Counted from the first letter of the stretch, positions 37,965-52,822 are shown. The stretch is DNA of 64,000 bases from Pelagibacterales bacterium SAG-MED11 (GCA_014654265.1 JACWDI010000002.1:1-64000), one strand, 5' to 3'. Program-made: numbers and translations. The notes: generated from the letters alone by a model not told the origin.

Positions 37965-38878
37965 GACTCTAAAGACTCGATCATTTGATTATAATAAGTA
38001 GTGTAATTTTCAGCTGTCACATAGCCAATATGAGGGGTAAGCAAAGCATTTGGTAAAAATCTCAATTTATTGTTTTCAGGTAAAGGTTCTTTATCGTAAA
38101 CATCAATTCCAGCTCCTGCAATTTCGTTAGTTGATAAAGCTATTATTAAATCATCTTCATTTATAATTGGACCTCTTGAGGTGTTTATTAAGAAAGAAGT
38201 CTTTTTCATTTTATCCATCTCTTTTAAAGTAATGCAATCTTTGTATCTCTCTCCACCTTGAACATGAATTGATAGAAAGTCTGAATTCTTAATTAAATCT
38301 TCTTTACTACATGGCAGAACATCTAGTTCCTTACAAGTATCTAAGTTTAAATTTTCACTCCAAGCCATGACTTGCATGCCAAAAGCTTTTCCAATTTTAG
38401 CTACTTGTGATCCAACTTTACCTAGTCCAATTAAACCCAAAATTTTTCCTTTAAGCTCCACCCCTACTGTTGTCTGCCAGTATCCTTGATACATATTATC
38501 AATTTCCTCTTTAAAATTTCTAGCTAATCCAAGTATTAAACCCCATGTCAACTCAGGAGTTGGATTAATATTCGTTTCTGTTCCACAAACTGTAATTTTT
38601 CTTTTTTTGGCGGCCACTAGATCAATAGATTTATTTCTTAATCCACTTGTAATAATAAATTTTAATTTAGTTAAATTTTCAATAATTTTTTTGGTAATTG
38701 GAGTTCTTTCTCGCATTACCAATAACGCTTCAAAATCTGATAATTGCTCAATTACATCCGCTTCATCAACAAAAGGTTCACTGAAAATTTTAATTTCATA
38801 TTTCCCTGATAGTTTTTCTAAATCAATAAATTGTTGAGAAACATTTTGATAATCATCTAAAATTGCAACTTTAAGCAT
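37928..38878 (-). CDS. D-2-hydroxyacid dehydrogenase family protein
   Basis: LGLIGLGKVGSQVAKIGKAFGM, INTSRGPIINEDDL, TPHIGYVT. Confidence 0.9.
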   Translation of the reverse strand: MLKVAILDDYQNVSQQFIDLEKLSGKYEIKIFSEPFVDEADVIEQLSDFEALLVMRERTPITKKIIENLTKLKFIITSGLRNKSIDLVAAKKRKITVCGTETNINPTPELTWGLILGLARNFKEEIDNMYQGYWQTTVGVELKGKILGLIGLGKVGSQVAKIGKAFGMQVMAWSENLNLDTCKELDVLPCSKEDLIKNSDFLSIHVQGGERYKDCITLKEMDKMKKTSFLINTSRGPIINEDDLIIALSTNEIAGAGIDVYDKEPLPENNKLRFLPNALLTPHIGYVTAENYTTYYNQMIESLESCVNGKPIRIIE

Positions 38879-39764
38879 TTTTTATTTCCTTATTTGATAA
38901 GAATAAACCTAATATAATTAAAATTGCTCCAATCAAGTGAAAAAATTGAAATTGTTCATTATAAAAGAATATTGCCATTATTGTGCTGAATAATGGAATT
39001 AGAGATAAGAATATGCCGGCTCTATTTGCCCCAATGATAGAAACTGCTCCAGCCCAGCAATAATAAGATCCGATACTTGGAAATATTGCAACATAGATTA
39101 AAATATAAAAAAGATTTTCACTTATCTCAATAACTTTTCCCTGAGTTATATCTAAAATAAAAAGTGGCAGAAGAAAAATTAATCCAAATGTACAAATTAT
39201 GTGGACCAGAGTAAGTAAAGATACTTCAAAGGTTCTTTTTCTTAAATACGCAGAATATATTCCCCATGCAATTATTGCTCCAATCATAAATAGATCTCCC
39301 CTATTAAAATTTAAGGTAAGTAAAATATTAAGATCAATTCTAGTAATAATAGCTAAAATTCCAAAGACAGAAATTAGTAATCCAGATATTTGAAAAATAT
39401 TTGTTTTTTCAATTTTTAACAGAAAGCAAACTAAAATTATTGTTACAGGTATTGCAGTATTAAAAAGTGATGCATTGATCACTTGAGTATGATTTAAGGC
39501 ATTATAAGTAAGTGAAGTGAATATGCACACACTGGTAGAGCCTAAAATAAGAAATAATGATACGTTTCTTTTAATTTGATTTTTTAATTTTAATATCTCT
39601 TTATAAGTGAATGGAAGTAAAATTATCCATACTAGGCACCATCTTAAAAATGCAAGTGAGTTTGGAGGTATATTTTCTAAATAAGCAAACTTTCCTAATG
39701 TAAAGTTACCTGCCCAGAATAATGTAGCACATACCAGCATTACATATGCTTTGGTATTTTGCAT
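38871..39764 (-). CDS. EamA/DMT family transporter
   Basis: LFWAGNFTLGKFA...PNSLAFLRW; 10 TM EamA repeats. Confidence 0.85.
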   Translation of the reverse strand: MQNTKAYVMLVCATLFWAGNFTLGKFAYLENIPPNSLAFLRWCLVWIILLPFTYKEILKLKNQIKRNVSLFLILGSTSVCIFTSLTYNALNHTQVINASLFNTAIPVTIILVCFLLKIEKTNIFQISGLLISVFGILAIITRIDLNILLTLNFNRGDLFMIGAIIAWGIYSAYLRKRTFEVSLLTLVHIICTFGLIFLLPLFILDITQGKVIEISENLFYILIYVAIFPSIGSYYCWAGAVSIIGANRAGIFLSLIPLFSTIMAIFFYNEQFQFFHLIGAILIILGLFLSNKEIKNA

Positions 39765-39767
39765 GAA

Positions 39768-41009
39768 CTAATTGAATCTTGCTGAGCTATAAGGGTCTAA
39801 ATTTAAATTGGTATTTTCTTTAGCTATCATTCCAGAAACAATCTTTCCAGAAATTGGACCTAATGTCCATCCTAAATGATGATGTCCAAAACAATAGAAA
39901 ACATTTTTATGATTTTTTGATGGTCCCATTACTGGTAAAAAGTCTGGTAAAGTTGGCCTAAATCCTAACCACTCATCTTCATGATCCGGCAAATCCCCTA
40001 ACATATATTTAGCATTATCAATTAAATTTTTTATTCTTGATTTTGAAAGAGGATTATCTAATCCACCAAACTCAACTGTTCCAACAACTCTCAATCCTTG
40101 CTCCATTGGGGTGATCCCAAAGCCTCGATTAGAAAATATTACTGGTCTACTTAACAGATGATCACAATCTTTAAAATGCACATGATATCCCCTTTCAGTA
40201 TCTAAAGGAATTTTTTCATCTAATTTATCTGTTAATCTTTTAGAAAATGCCCCACAAGCAATAACCACTCTATCAAAAGAATATCTGTTATTGTCAGTTA
40301 TAAATACAGGACTGTCATCATCAAAACTTATATCTTGAACATTCATTTTATTAAATTTTCCACCTTTTTTTATAAAAAGTTCAAAAAGTTTTAATAAAAT
40401 CTTTTTTGGATTTCTTGCATGTCTTGCGTAAGGATAATAAACGCCAGCATGATAAAATGGTTTTATGTTAGGCTCTAAGTCATGAATTTCATCTTTATTT
40501 ACAAGTTGTTGTTTGACACCTAATTCTTCTCTAACTTTAATTTCTAATTCTCTGCTTTTTAAATCTTTATCATTCCATATATAAAGTATTCCTTTATTTT
40601 CAACTAATCCCTCTAAGTCTATTTCGTCAAATAATTCATCATATGCTGGTAAAGCTAAATCTAAAATTTGATGCATGTTTCTAGCTGTGTGCATCATTTT
40701 ATTTTTTGATGTATTTAAAATAAATTTAATAAACCATGGGATCATTTTTGGAACATAATTCCATTTAAGTGCCAATGGTCCAGTAGAGCTCATCAACATT
40801 GCTGGAACATCAGCTAAAACATCAGTTCTGTTTAAAGATAGTGAAGCATATGGAGAAAAATGCCCTGCATTTCCATACGATGCTGCCGGGCTGCCGGGCT
40901 CTTCTCTATCAAAAACCGTTACATCAAAACCTTTTTTTTGAAGAAATAAAGCATTGGATATTCCTTGAATACCAGCACCAATTATTCCAACTTTTAAAGG
41001 ATTACTCAT
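39768..41009 (-). CDS. D-amino acid dehydrogenase (DadA)-like FAD oxidoreductase
   Basis: VGIIGAGIQGISNALFLQKKGFDVTVFDREEPG, GHHHLGWTLGP. Confidence 0.85.
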   Translation of the reverse strand: MSNPLKVGIIGAGIQGISNALFLQKKGFDVTVFDREEPGSPAASYGNAGHFSPYASLSLNRTDVLADVPAMLMSSTGPLALKWNYVPKMIPWFIKFILNTSKNKMMHTARNMHQILDLALPAYDELFDEIDLEGLVENKGILYIWNDKDLKSRELEIKVREELGVKQQLVNKDEIHDLEPNIKPFYHAGVYYPYARHARNPKKILLKLFELFIKKGGKFNKMNVQDISFDDDSPVFITDNNRYSFDRVVIACGAFSKRLTDKLDEKIPLDTERGYHVHFKDCDHLLSRPVIFSNRGFGITPMEQGLRVVGTVEFGGLDNPLSKSRIKNLIDNAKYMLGDLPDHEDEWLGFRPTLPDFLPVMGPSKNHKNVFYCFGHHHLGWTLGPISGKIVSGMIAKENTNLNLDPYSSARFN

Positions 41010-41058
41010 AATAAACTTATATAATAATTTTTAAAATAAATTAGGTGACAAATTATAC

Positions 41059-42186
41059 TTATGCAATTGATTGTTGGTTGTGGACTTTGGCACTCATTAC
41101 TATTCCAAAGCCGATCATTGTAGCCAACATTGATGACCCACCATAAGACATAATTGGCAAAGGTGATCCAACTATTGGAAGCAAACCAAGTACCATGCTC
41201 ATATTAATTGTGATGTAAACAAAAATTGATGCTGCAAAACTGTAACAAAATAATTTTGCAAAATAACTTCTAGATTGAGCGCCAATTGCAACTATCCTAT
41301 AAATAATGATTGCATATATTAAAAGAAGAAATACTGAACCAATAAATCCAAATTCCTCAGAAAATAATGTGAAAATAAAATCTGTATGTTTTTCTGGTAA
41401 AAACTCTAAATAACTTTGAGTGCCTTTTAAAAAACCTTTACCAAAAATTCCTCCTGAACCAACAGCAATTTTAGATTGAATTATTTGATATCCTGCACCC
41501 AGAGGATCTCTATCTGGGTTTAAGAAAGTTAAAACTCTTAATTTTTGATAAGGCTTTAAAAAAGAGATTATAAAAGGTAAAGAGATTAAAAATCCTATCA
41601 TAGTATAGATAAAATATTTATGATTTATTCCAGCAAACCATAATACAGCCAGTCCACTAATAGATATTAGAAGTGAAGTTCCTAAATCAGGTTGAACAAT
41701 TACTAAACCCATGGGTAATAGAATAATAATCAAAGATGATAAAATTGCATAAAGTGAATTTACGTTTTCTAATTTCATTCTATGAAAATATTTAGCCAAA
41801 CATAAAATGATGCATATCTTCATTAATTCTGAGGGTTGTAAATTTATAAAATATAAATCTATCCATCTTTGAGATCCTGAAGATTTAATTCCAAATAAAT
41901 ATGTCCAAATTAAAAGTCCAATTATTATAATATAAAAAAAATAACCAATAGAATACCAAAATTTGATATTAATAAATGAAAATATCAACATCATAATTGT
42001 AAAAACAATCAACTTAGTAAAATGACTCTTAGTATGAAATAAAATTTTTCCTCCATCAGTTGAGTACATCGTAGCAAGACTAATAACACCCAACAACAAA
42101 ATACATGCCATTAAAACATAGTCAAAATTTGCTAATTTTGAAAAAAAATTAAAATTATTTGTTGTAAATCTATTATGTTGGTACAT
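41059..42186 (-). CDS. mrdB: Rod shape-determining protein RodA
   Basis: NLQPSELMKI, VQPDLGTSLL, LPEKHTDFIFTLFSEEFGFIG, PIMSYGGSSML. Confidence 0.95.
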   Translation of the reverse strand: MYQHNRFTTNNFNFFSKLANFDYVLMACILLLGVISLATMYSTDGGKILFHTKSHFTKLIVFTIMMLIFSFINIKFWYSIGYFFYIIIIGLLIWTYLFGIKSSGSQRWIDLYFINLQPSELMKICIILCLAKYFHRMKLENVNSLYAILSSLIIILLPMGLVIVQPDLGTSLLISISGLAVLWFAGINHKYFIYTMIGFLISLPFIISFLKPYQKLRVLTFLNPDRDPLGAGYQIIQSKIAVGSGGIFGKGFLKGTQSYLEFLPEKHTDFIFTLFSEEFGFIGSVFLLLIYAIIIYRIVAIGAQSRSYFAKLFCYSFAASIFVYITINMSMVLGLLPIVGSPLPIMSYGGSSMLATMIGFGIVMSAKVHNQQSIA

Positions 42187-44070
42187 CTAAATATCCAAAT
42201 ATTTTTTATTATTAATTGACTCTCTTAATTGATGTCTATCAATAATTGTTTTAAATAATTTTTTTGCCATTGGAGCTGCTGTAGTGCTTCCATTTCCTCC
42301 ATGCTCAACTAAAATACTAACTGCATAACGTGGGTTTTTATACGGACCATATGCTATATAAAGAGCGTGATCTCTTTCCTCATAAGGAATTTGAAAAGTT
42401 TTTAAATCTAACTCACGATCTCTCTCAGTAATTTTTTTAACCTGAGCTGTTCCAGTTTTTCCTGCAAATTGATATTTTGGATCATCAATTCTAGATTTAT
42501 AAGAAGTTCCTCTTACTTCATTGGTTGAGGCAAACATTGCATCTTGAACAATCTTAATATTTTTAGAATTTTTATACAATGGCGTGAATTTATCGATTGG
42601 TGATACCTTGTTTTCATCATCTATAACTATTTTTGGATAAATCTTATAGCCTCCATTCGCAATTTGAGCAGTCATTAAACATAATTGAATCGGAGTTGTT
42701 TGAATATAGCCTTGACCAATTCCAGTAATTACAGTTTCTCCCAATACCCAACTTTGTCCTAAAGCATTTTTCTTCCATTGTGTATTTGGAATTAAACCTT
42801 TTTTTTCAATGTTAAATAGATTGCCAAAAACTTCTTTTCCTAATCCAAATTTTTTAGCAGTTTCACTTAATCGATCTACTCCAAGTTTTCTTGCTATCTC
42901 ATAAAAATAGTTATCACACGATTGTTTCATTGCATTTCTTAAATTCACAAATCCATGCCCCTCCTTTTTCCAACAATGATAAGTTTGACCGTAGAGCTCT
43001 AATGGATGTTTATGCCCCCTACAATTAACAGTAAAATTAGTATTAATAATTCCATTCTCTAAAGCTGATAAAGCAACAATAGGTTTAATAGTTGACCCAG
43101 GAGAATAATTTCCCTGTAAAGTTTTATTAACCAATGGTTTCATTGGATCATTACGAATAATTTGCCAATCATCTTGGCTTATGCCAAAAACAAATAGGTT
43201 AGGATCAAATGAAGGAGAAGAATGCATTGCAATTACCTCACCTGTATAAATATCCATGACGCAGATAGATCCAGCCTGATCTTTTAGTAATTCATTGGAT
43301 AATTGTTGGACTTTAGTATCCACTGTTAACCTGAGAGATTTACCTTTCTCTCCTTTTTGAAACTCTAACTGACTAATTCTTCTTCCATAAGCATTTACTT
43401 CATATCTCTCAATATCATTAGAGCCAATAAGTTGTTTTTCAAAAGATTTTTCTAAACCTACTTTTCCAATTTTAAGACCAGGTACAAAATTTTTCTTTAT
43501 CACTTCATTATTTTCAATATCTTGCTCATTTGCCTGACTTACATATCCGATAACATGCGTAAAATTAGATCCAAAAGGATAATTTCTAGAAATAGAAATA
43601 ACTGGCTTAACACCATTTAGATCATAAAGATGATTGTTAATTTTTGAGAATTTTTTCCAACTTAGATTATCTGATACAATTAAAGTTTCCCATGACTTAA
43701 TCTCATTTTTCTTTTTTATTATTCTTTTAAATTCTTTATCACTCAACTCTAGTAAATCTTTTATTCTATAAATTACATATCTAAAATCTTCTACTTGTTC
43801 TGGAATAATATGTAATTGATATGCCTCAAAATTACCCGCAATAACATTTCCAAAATAATCATGAAATTCTCCCCTTACAGGAGCTAACTTCCATTCTCTT
43901 ATTCTATTTTTATCTGAAAGAGTTAAATATTTCTTATTTTCTTTAACCTGTAAAAAAAATAATCGACTTATTAATCCAATCATTATAAAAAACTTTACTG
44001 AGCCAGTAATAAACATTCTTCTATTTATAGAATTAAGTTTTTTTACATTATCACTAGATGAATTAATCAT
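42187..44070 (-). CDS. mrdA: Penicillin-binding protein 2
   Basis: SPGSTIKPI (SxxK), SCDNYFYEIA (SxN), AGKTGTAQ (KTGT). Confidence 0.95.
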   Translation of the reverse strand: MINSSSDNVKKLNSINRRMFITGSVKFFIMIGLISRLFFLQVKENKKYLTLSDKNRIREWKLAPVRGEFHDYFGNVIAGNFEAYQLHIIPEQVEDFRYVIYRIKDLLELSDKEFKRIIKKKNEIKSWETLIVSDNLSWKKFSKINNHLYDLNGVKPVISISRNYPFGSNFTHVIGYVSQANEQDIENNEVIKKNFVPGLKIGKVGLEKSFEKQLIGSNDIERYEVNAYGRRISQLEFQKGEKGKSLRLTVDTKVQQLSNELLKDQAGSICVMDIYTGEVIAMHSSPSFDPNLFVFGISQDDWQIIRNDPMKPLVNKTLQGNYSPGSTIKPIVALSALENGIINTNFTVNCRGHKHPLELYGQTYHCWKKEGHGFVNLRNAMKQSCDNYFYEIARKLGVDRLSETAKKFGLGKEVFGNLFNIEKKGLIPNTQWKKNALGQSWVLGETVITGIGQGYIQTTPIQLCLMTAQIANGGYKIYPKIVIDDENKVSPIDKFTPLYKNSKNIKIVQDAMFASTNEVRGTSYKSRIDDPKYQFAGKTGTAQVKKITERDRELDLKTFQIPYEERDHALYIAYGPYKNPRYAVSILVEHGGNGSTTAAPMAKKLFKTIIDRHQLRESINNKKYLDI

Positions 44071-44569
44071 TTATACCTTTTAGATAAAATTTAAATATTG
44101 TAAGAAAAATAAGATAAAATAAGAAAGTAAAAAAAGTATTAACCACGTAACCCCACAATATTAAATTATATGAAAAAAATAATGTTAAAATTGAGTAATT
44201 CAAAGAGTTAACTAAAATTATAACAAATAAAAAATAAAACCAATCTTTTGTTTGATTAGGTCTAATTGTAATATTTCGAAAATATGATGTTGCTATACAA
44301 ATTATCATGAAAGATAAGCTGCTTAAACCAAGAGGTAAACCTACAACAGTATCATTAATCAATCCTGCCAAAAAAACTAAAAGATAATCAAAGTTTTTAA
44401 AATCTTTTAATGTGAAAAAAAAAATTAAAATAAAAGGAAAGTTGAAAGAGAAAAAGTCAAGGTCTAAATAATTAACATCAAATTCATTTAATACAGACAC
44501 ATATAAAACAACTATCGGCAACCAAGCGTAAAATTTTGAGAAAAAACCTTTAGATTTTAAACTAGTCAT
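44063..44569 (-). CDS. mreD: Rod shape-determining protein MreD-like
   Basis: Position between mreC and mrdA; GLINDTVVGLPLGLSSLSFM. Confidence 0.85.
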   Translation of the reverse strand: MTSLKSKGFFSKFYAWLPIVVLYVSVLNEFDVNYLDLDFFSFNFPFILIFFFTLKDFKNFDYLLVFLAGLINDTVVGLPLGLSSLSFMIICIATSYFRNITIRPNQTKDWFYFLFVIILVNSLNYSILTLFFSYNLILWGYVVNTFFTFLFYLIFLTIFKFYLKGIND

Positions 44570-45797
44570 TAATTATTGTTCCCTTGTTTAAAACACACTT
44601 TTTATATTCGTCACTTCCAGGTTCAAAACCTATAGATTTTTGAAAAAGTTTATTAGATTTGCGACACTTATGCCCAAATTCTAAATTAAGTCTTAAAAAT
44701 TCTAATTCTGTTTTATCGATATTAAACTGGCTAATTGTAATATTTTTAGATGATAATTCATTATTTAATATCAATAACTTATTGTTAAGATTATTTATTT
44801 CACTTTTTAAATCTATGTTTTCTTCTAAAAATTTAGAATTAGTCTCCTGAAAAATTTTAAGTTCATCTTCTAAAATTTTTAGTTTTGCATCTAAAGTATT
44901 GTTAGTTTCATTGTCAGGTTCAATAGTATTTTGGTCTGGTATCTCAAATGTAGTTGTTATTTCAGCAAAAACATATTTAAGTTGAGAAAAATCACTATAA
45001 AATTCTACACTAAATTCAGTTGATGAATTTTCTTTAATAATTTTCAGTGTTCCTATTGGAATTCCACTTTTAAAAATTGCCCCTGTTCCAGAGGTATAAA
45101 TTATACTTTTTTCCTCAATTTCCTCAGAAAGGCCATCTTTAATATATTTAATTTGACCATAATTATCTCCTGTACCTGTAACTATTGCCTGAATATTTTG
45201 AGGTGCGATTGTAACAGGAACATTAGAATTTAGGTCAGATAATAATAATACTCTTGAGGTCTTATAATTAACTTCTATTACTCTACCCACTAAATATGAC
45301 TGATCATATATGTTAGTGCCAATTTTGATATTATCTTTACTACCTTTGTTAATAATTATACTTTTTAAAAAAGGACTTTCATGATCAACTATAATTTTTG
45401 CCAAAATTTTATCTGAAGTTGAAACATAGTCATTGATTAACTCTTTTAATTCTCTATTTTCATTTTGAATTATCTCACTAGAGACGAAGTTTGATTTTAA
45501 TTTACTTAATTCTAATCTTTTTTTTTTATAATCATTAAAAAAAGTTGTATAGTCAGTTACTTCTATAAATGTATCCTTAATAAAGTTTTCTGGAATTGAT
45601 ACTACAAAAGAAGATCTGTAAACTAATTCATTAATTCCTATTTTAAGATATCTTACAGCTTTAAAATCTAGATTTGATAATACAATTATAAAAATGGAAG
45701 CAAATACTAAACTAAGTAAAGAAAATTTTTGCTGGGTACTTTTTTTTAAAAAAGCAGATCTGATTGCTATTATAAAATCATCTCTGCTTGATGCCAT
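44562..45797 (-). CDS. mreC: Rod shape-determining protein MreC with long C-terminal extension
   Basis: ENRELKELI, KGSKDNIKIGTNIYDQSYLVGRVIEVNYKTSRVLLLSD; extra C-terminal coiled coil. Confidence 0.9.
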   Translation of the reverse strand: MASSRDDFIIAIRSAFLKKSTQQKFSLLSLVFASIFIIVLSNLDFKAVRYLKIGINELVYRSSFVVSIPENFIKDTFIEVTDYTTFFNDYKKKRLELSKLKSNFVSSEIIQNENRELKELINDYVSTSDKILAKIIVDHESPFLKSIIINKGSKDNIKIGTNIYDQSYLVGRVIEVNYKTSRVLLLSDLNSNVPVTIAPQNIQAIVTGTGDNYGQIKYIKDGLSEEIEEKSIIYTSGTGAIFKSGIPIGTLKIIKENSSTEFSVEFYSDFSQLKYVFAEITTTFEIPDQNTIEPDNETNNTLDAKLKILEDELKIFQETNSKFLEENIDLKSEINNLNNKLLILNNELSSKNITISQFNIDKTELEFLRLNLEFGHKCRKSNKLFQKSIGFEPGSDEYKKCVLNKGTIIND

Positions 45798-45802
45798 CTT
45801 TC

Positions 45803-48414
<2,612 letters not shown>

Positions 48415-48500
48415 ATAAAAGTTTTATTTAAGAAATATACAACCTCTCGTATAGATTGCAAAATAAAATAATAATTTTCGCCCCAATATGGAGCTAAAGT

Positions 48501-49538
<1,038 letters not shown>

Positions 49539-49542
49539 TTAT

Positions 49543-50091
49543 TTATTTAAAAACTTCTGCCCCTCTTGTCATAGCTATAGCTCCAGTTCTTGATGTGCTA
49601 GTTAAGCCAAAAGGTTTTAATTTTTTACTCATTTTGTCAATTTCTCGCCTTAAAGCAGTTATTTGGATAACAATGGATTGTTTAGTTTTATCCAATATAA
49701 CTGGATTAAAGCTTTTACAGGCTTTAAGTGTTTTTTCTATCTTTTTTTTATTTCCAACAACTTTAAGTAGAGCCATTTCTTTAAATATTACTTTTTTATC
49801 TTCTCTTTTAAAATCAGCTACTTTATGAACAGGGACTAATTTTTTCAATTGTAACTTAATTTGATCTATTACTTGAGGAGTTCCTGTAGTTACAATTGTA
49901 ATCCTAGAAATGTTTTTTTTTGCGTCAACTTCCGCTACAGCCAAAGACTCAATATTATAACCTCTACCAGAAAACAAGCCCACCACTCGAGCTAATACTC
50001 CAGATTCATTATCAACCCAAACAACAAAAATGTGTGTGTCTAATTTACCTATCTTAGTTGGTATACTATATGCTGATTTTGCTTTTGCCAT
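49543..50091 (-). CDS. ilvH: Acetolactate synthase small subunit
   Basis: VDNESGVLARVVGLFSGRGYNIESLAV. Confidence 0.95.
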   Translation of the reverse strand: MAKAKSAYSIPTKIGKLDTHIFVVWVDNESGVLARVVGLFSGRGYNIESLAVAEVDAKKNISRITIVTTGTPQVIDQIKLQLKKLVPVHKVADFKREDKKVIFKEMALLKVVGNKKKIEKTLKACKSFNPVILDKTKQSIVIQITALRREIDKMSKKLKPFGLTSTSRTGAIAMTRGAEVFK

Positions 50092-51857
50092 TAAACTAAT
50101 GCTTTGCCTTTTCCTGTAATCTTATTTTCCTCTTTATCATTAGGTCCTAAAATCATTTGATTGTGAGGCTTTCCAGAAGGTATCATTGGAAAGCAGTTTT
50201 CATTTGGGTCAACCTGACAGTCAAATATTACAGGGCCATTGTGATCAATCATTTCTTTAATCTTTGAATCAAGTTCATCTGGATTATCAACTTTAATTCC
50301 TTTACATCCATAAGCCTCAGCTAATTTTACAAAATCAGGTAAGGCTTCTGAATAACTTTCAGAATAGTTTTTTTCATGTAATAACTCCTGCCATTGTCTA
50401 ACCATTCCCATATATTGATTATTTAAAACAAAAATTTTGATAGGTAAATTGTATTGAACTGCTGTAGACATTTCTTGCATAGTCATTAAAACTGAAGCCT
50501 CTCCAGCTATATCAATAACAAGTTTATCTGGATGGGCGATTTGAACACCTACAGCTGCAGGAAGACCATATCCCATAGTTCCAAGTCCCCCAGATGTCAT
50601 CCATCTATTTGGTTTGTTAAATTTGTAATGTTGTGCAGCCCACATTTGATGTTGACCAACTTCTGTAGTTACAAAGGTATCTTGGTTTTTTGTTAATTCA
50701 TATAGTCTTTGAACAGCATGTTGAGGTTTAATAGTTTTTTCACTATTAATAAAACCTAAAGAATTTTTTGTTCTCCATTTTTGTATCTGTTCCCACCATT
50801 TAGAAATATTTTGCTTATTTGATATCTTAGAACCATTTTGTTTTTTATTGATCTTTTTAATTGTAGTTTTAAGAACTTCATTAACGTCACCAACTATTGC
50901 TAAATCTACTTTTATAATTTTATTAATTGATGATGGATCAATATCAATATGTACCTTTTTTGATCTTGGTGAAAATTCATCTATCTTTCCTGTTATCCTA
51001 TCATCAAATCTTGCTCCAATATTGATTAATAAATCACAATCATGCATTGCATTATTTGCTTCATAGGTTCCATGCATTCCTAGCATTCCTATAAATTGAT
51101 TGTCATCACCAGGAAACGCGCCAAGTCCTTGCAATGTAGATGTAATTGGAAAGCCAATTAATCTAACAAACTCTCTCAGAGACTCACTTGCTTTTGGACC
51201 AGAATTAATAACACCACCACCAGTATAAATTACTGGTTTTTTTGCTTTTGAAATTAAATTAATTAATTCATTAATTTCATCTTGTGAAAATTTATTATGT
51301 AATTTTTCATTAATTTTTTTTTCTATTTTTGGTTTTGAATAATTTGTTTTAGCAAATTGAATATCTTTAGGTATATCAACTAGTACTGGGCCTGGTCTTC
51401 CTGTAGTTGCAACTCGAAAGGCTTCATGCATAATTTTAGGTAAATCTTTAATGTCTTTAACTAACCAATTATGTTTTGTACATGGTCTGGTAATTCCTGT
51501 TGTATCACATTCTTGAAAGGCATCAGTTCCAATTAAGTGAGTTGGTACTTGTCCTGATATACATACTAAAGGAACAGAGTCCATATATGCATCAGTTAAA
51601 GCTGTGACAACATTAGTTGCACCTGGACCAGATGTTACTAGAACTACTCCAGGTTTACCTGAAGATCTTGCATAGCCTTCTGCTGCATGTCCTGCACCCT
51701 GTTCATGTCTGACTAAGATATGTTTAATAGTTGAATGATTTTTAAGTTCATCATAAATTGGTAGTACAGCTCCACCTGGATATCCAAAAATAAACTTAAC
51801 ATCTTGATCTTCAAGACATTTAAATACTATTTCAGCGCCTGAATATAATTTGGACAT
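50091..51857 (-). CDS. ilvI: Acetolactate synthase large subunit
   Basis: [37 protein letters not shown], ThDP motif [30 protein letters not shown]. Confidence 0.95.
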   Translation of the reverse strand: MSKLYSGAEIVFKCLEDQDVKFIFGYPGGAVLPIYDELKNHSTIKHILVRHEQGAGHAAEGYARSSGKPGVVLVTSGPGATNVVTALTDAYMDSVPLVCISGQVPTHLIGTDAFQECDTTGITRPCTKHNWLVKDIKDLPKIMHEAFRVATTGRPGPVLVDIPKDIQFAKTNYSKPKIEKKINEKLHNKFSQDEINELINLISKAKKPVIYTGGGVINSGPKASESLREFVRLIGFPITSTLQGLGAFPGDDNQFIGMLGMHGTYEANNAMHDCDLLINIGARFDDRITGKIDEFSPRSKKVHIDIDPSSINKIIKVDLAIVGDVNEVLKTTIKKINKKQNGSKISNKQNISKWWEQIQKWRTKNSLGFINSEKTIKPQHAVQRLYELTKNQDTFVTTEVGQHQMWAAQHYKFNKPNRWMTSGGLGTMGYGLPAAVGVQIAHPDKLVIDIAGEASVLMTMQEMSTAVQYNLPIKIFVLNNQYMGMVRQWQELLHEKNYSESYSEALPDFVKLAEAYGCKGIKVDNPDELDSKIKEMIDHNGPVIFDCQVDPNENCFPMIPSGKPHNQMILGPNDKEENKITGKGKALV

Positions 51858-51861
51858 TCAG

Positions 51862-51889
51862 CCAATCTAGCTGAAGTTGTGCTGATTGG
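51862..51889 (-). promoter_or_regulatory. Candidate leader hairpin immediately upstream of ilvI start
   Basis: ccaatc-(t)-agc ... gct-gattgg: 9 bp with a 1-nt bulge, 4 nt from the ATG. Confidence 0.4.
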
Positions 51890-51910
51890 TCAAGGCTAAG
51901 TAAGAGATAT

Positions 51911-52819
51911 CTAAATTTTTTTTAAGAATTTCTTTAGGACAGCGGGATTCATTTTGATCCAATTTTGCATGTTGCCTCTAGCCCAAGTGCTTTGTCTTTT
52001 AGCATATTGTCTAGTCTTTATTGATATTTTCTCGATAACTTGATCAATTCCAATTTTTTTTTGGATATATTGATTAATCTCATTAATTCCAATAGCTTTG
52101 TGGGCTGTCTTATCTTTACGAACTTTTATTTTAATAAACCTTTTTACCTCCAGCACGGCTCCTTTTTTGATCATTTCTTTAGCTCTTAAACTAATTCTAT
52201 CTAAAAGCTCATTTCTAGGAAAATCTATATAAATCTTATAAAAATCTTTCTTTTCATAATTAGATTTAGTTTTTTTAAACCAATCATAAATGGAACTTTT
52301 AGTAAATGACTTAACCTCGTAAGCTCTTATACATCTTTGAGTATCTGAGTAATTGAGATTATATTTAACTAGGGGATCTAACTTTATTAACCTTGAAAAA
52401 AATCTTTTAGGTCCAATCTTTTTATGTAACGATCTAATCTTTTCTCTAAATTTTACTGGAACGCTTGGAATATTAACTAAGCCATCGGTTAATGCCTTAA
52501 AATACAAACCTGTACCACCAACTATAATTGGGACTTTTTTCCTTTTTTTTAAATTTAAAATTTTTTGATCAATTAATTTTAACCAATCCCCTGTGGAAAA
52601 ATTTTTTGTTACACTTTGGAAACCATACAAATGATGTTTAATTTTTTGATAATCTTTTTTAAAAGGTCTAGCAGACAAAACTTTAAGTTCTTTGTATACC
52701 TGCATGCTATCTGCATTTATTATTTCACCATCAATTTTTTTTGCTAGTTTAACTGCAAAATTAGATTTACCAGATGCCGTAGGTCCGTAAATTAAAATAA
52801 TTTTGGATTTTAAATCCAT
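51911..52819 (-). CDS. miaA: tRNA dimethylallyltransferase
   Basis: IYGPTASGKSNFAVKLAKKIDGEIINADSMQVYKEL, VGGTGLYFKAL. Confidence 0.95.
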   Translation of the reverse strand: MDLKSKIILIYGPTASGKSNFAVKLAKKIDGEIINADSMQVYKELKVLSARPFKKDYQKIKHHLYGFQSVTKNFSTGDWLKLIDQKILNLKKRKKVPIIVGGTGLYFKALTDGLVNIPSVPVKFREKIRSLHKKIGPKRFFSRLIKLDPLVKYNLNYSDTQRCIRAYEVKSFTKSSIYDWFKKTKSNYEKKDFYKIYIDFPRNELLDRISLRAKEMIKKGAVLEVKRFIKIKVRKDKTAHKAIGINEINQYIQKKIGIDQVIEKISIKTRQYAKRQSTWARGNMQNWIKMNPAVLKKFLKKI

Positions 52820-52822
52820 AAA

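Noticed and set aside
40885-40905. Short GC-rich tandem ctgccggg repeat
   Set aside because: In frame within the DadA-like N-terminus (PGSPAAS); only two units, explained by coding sequence
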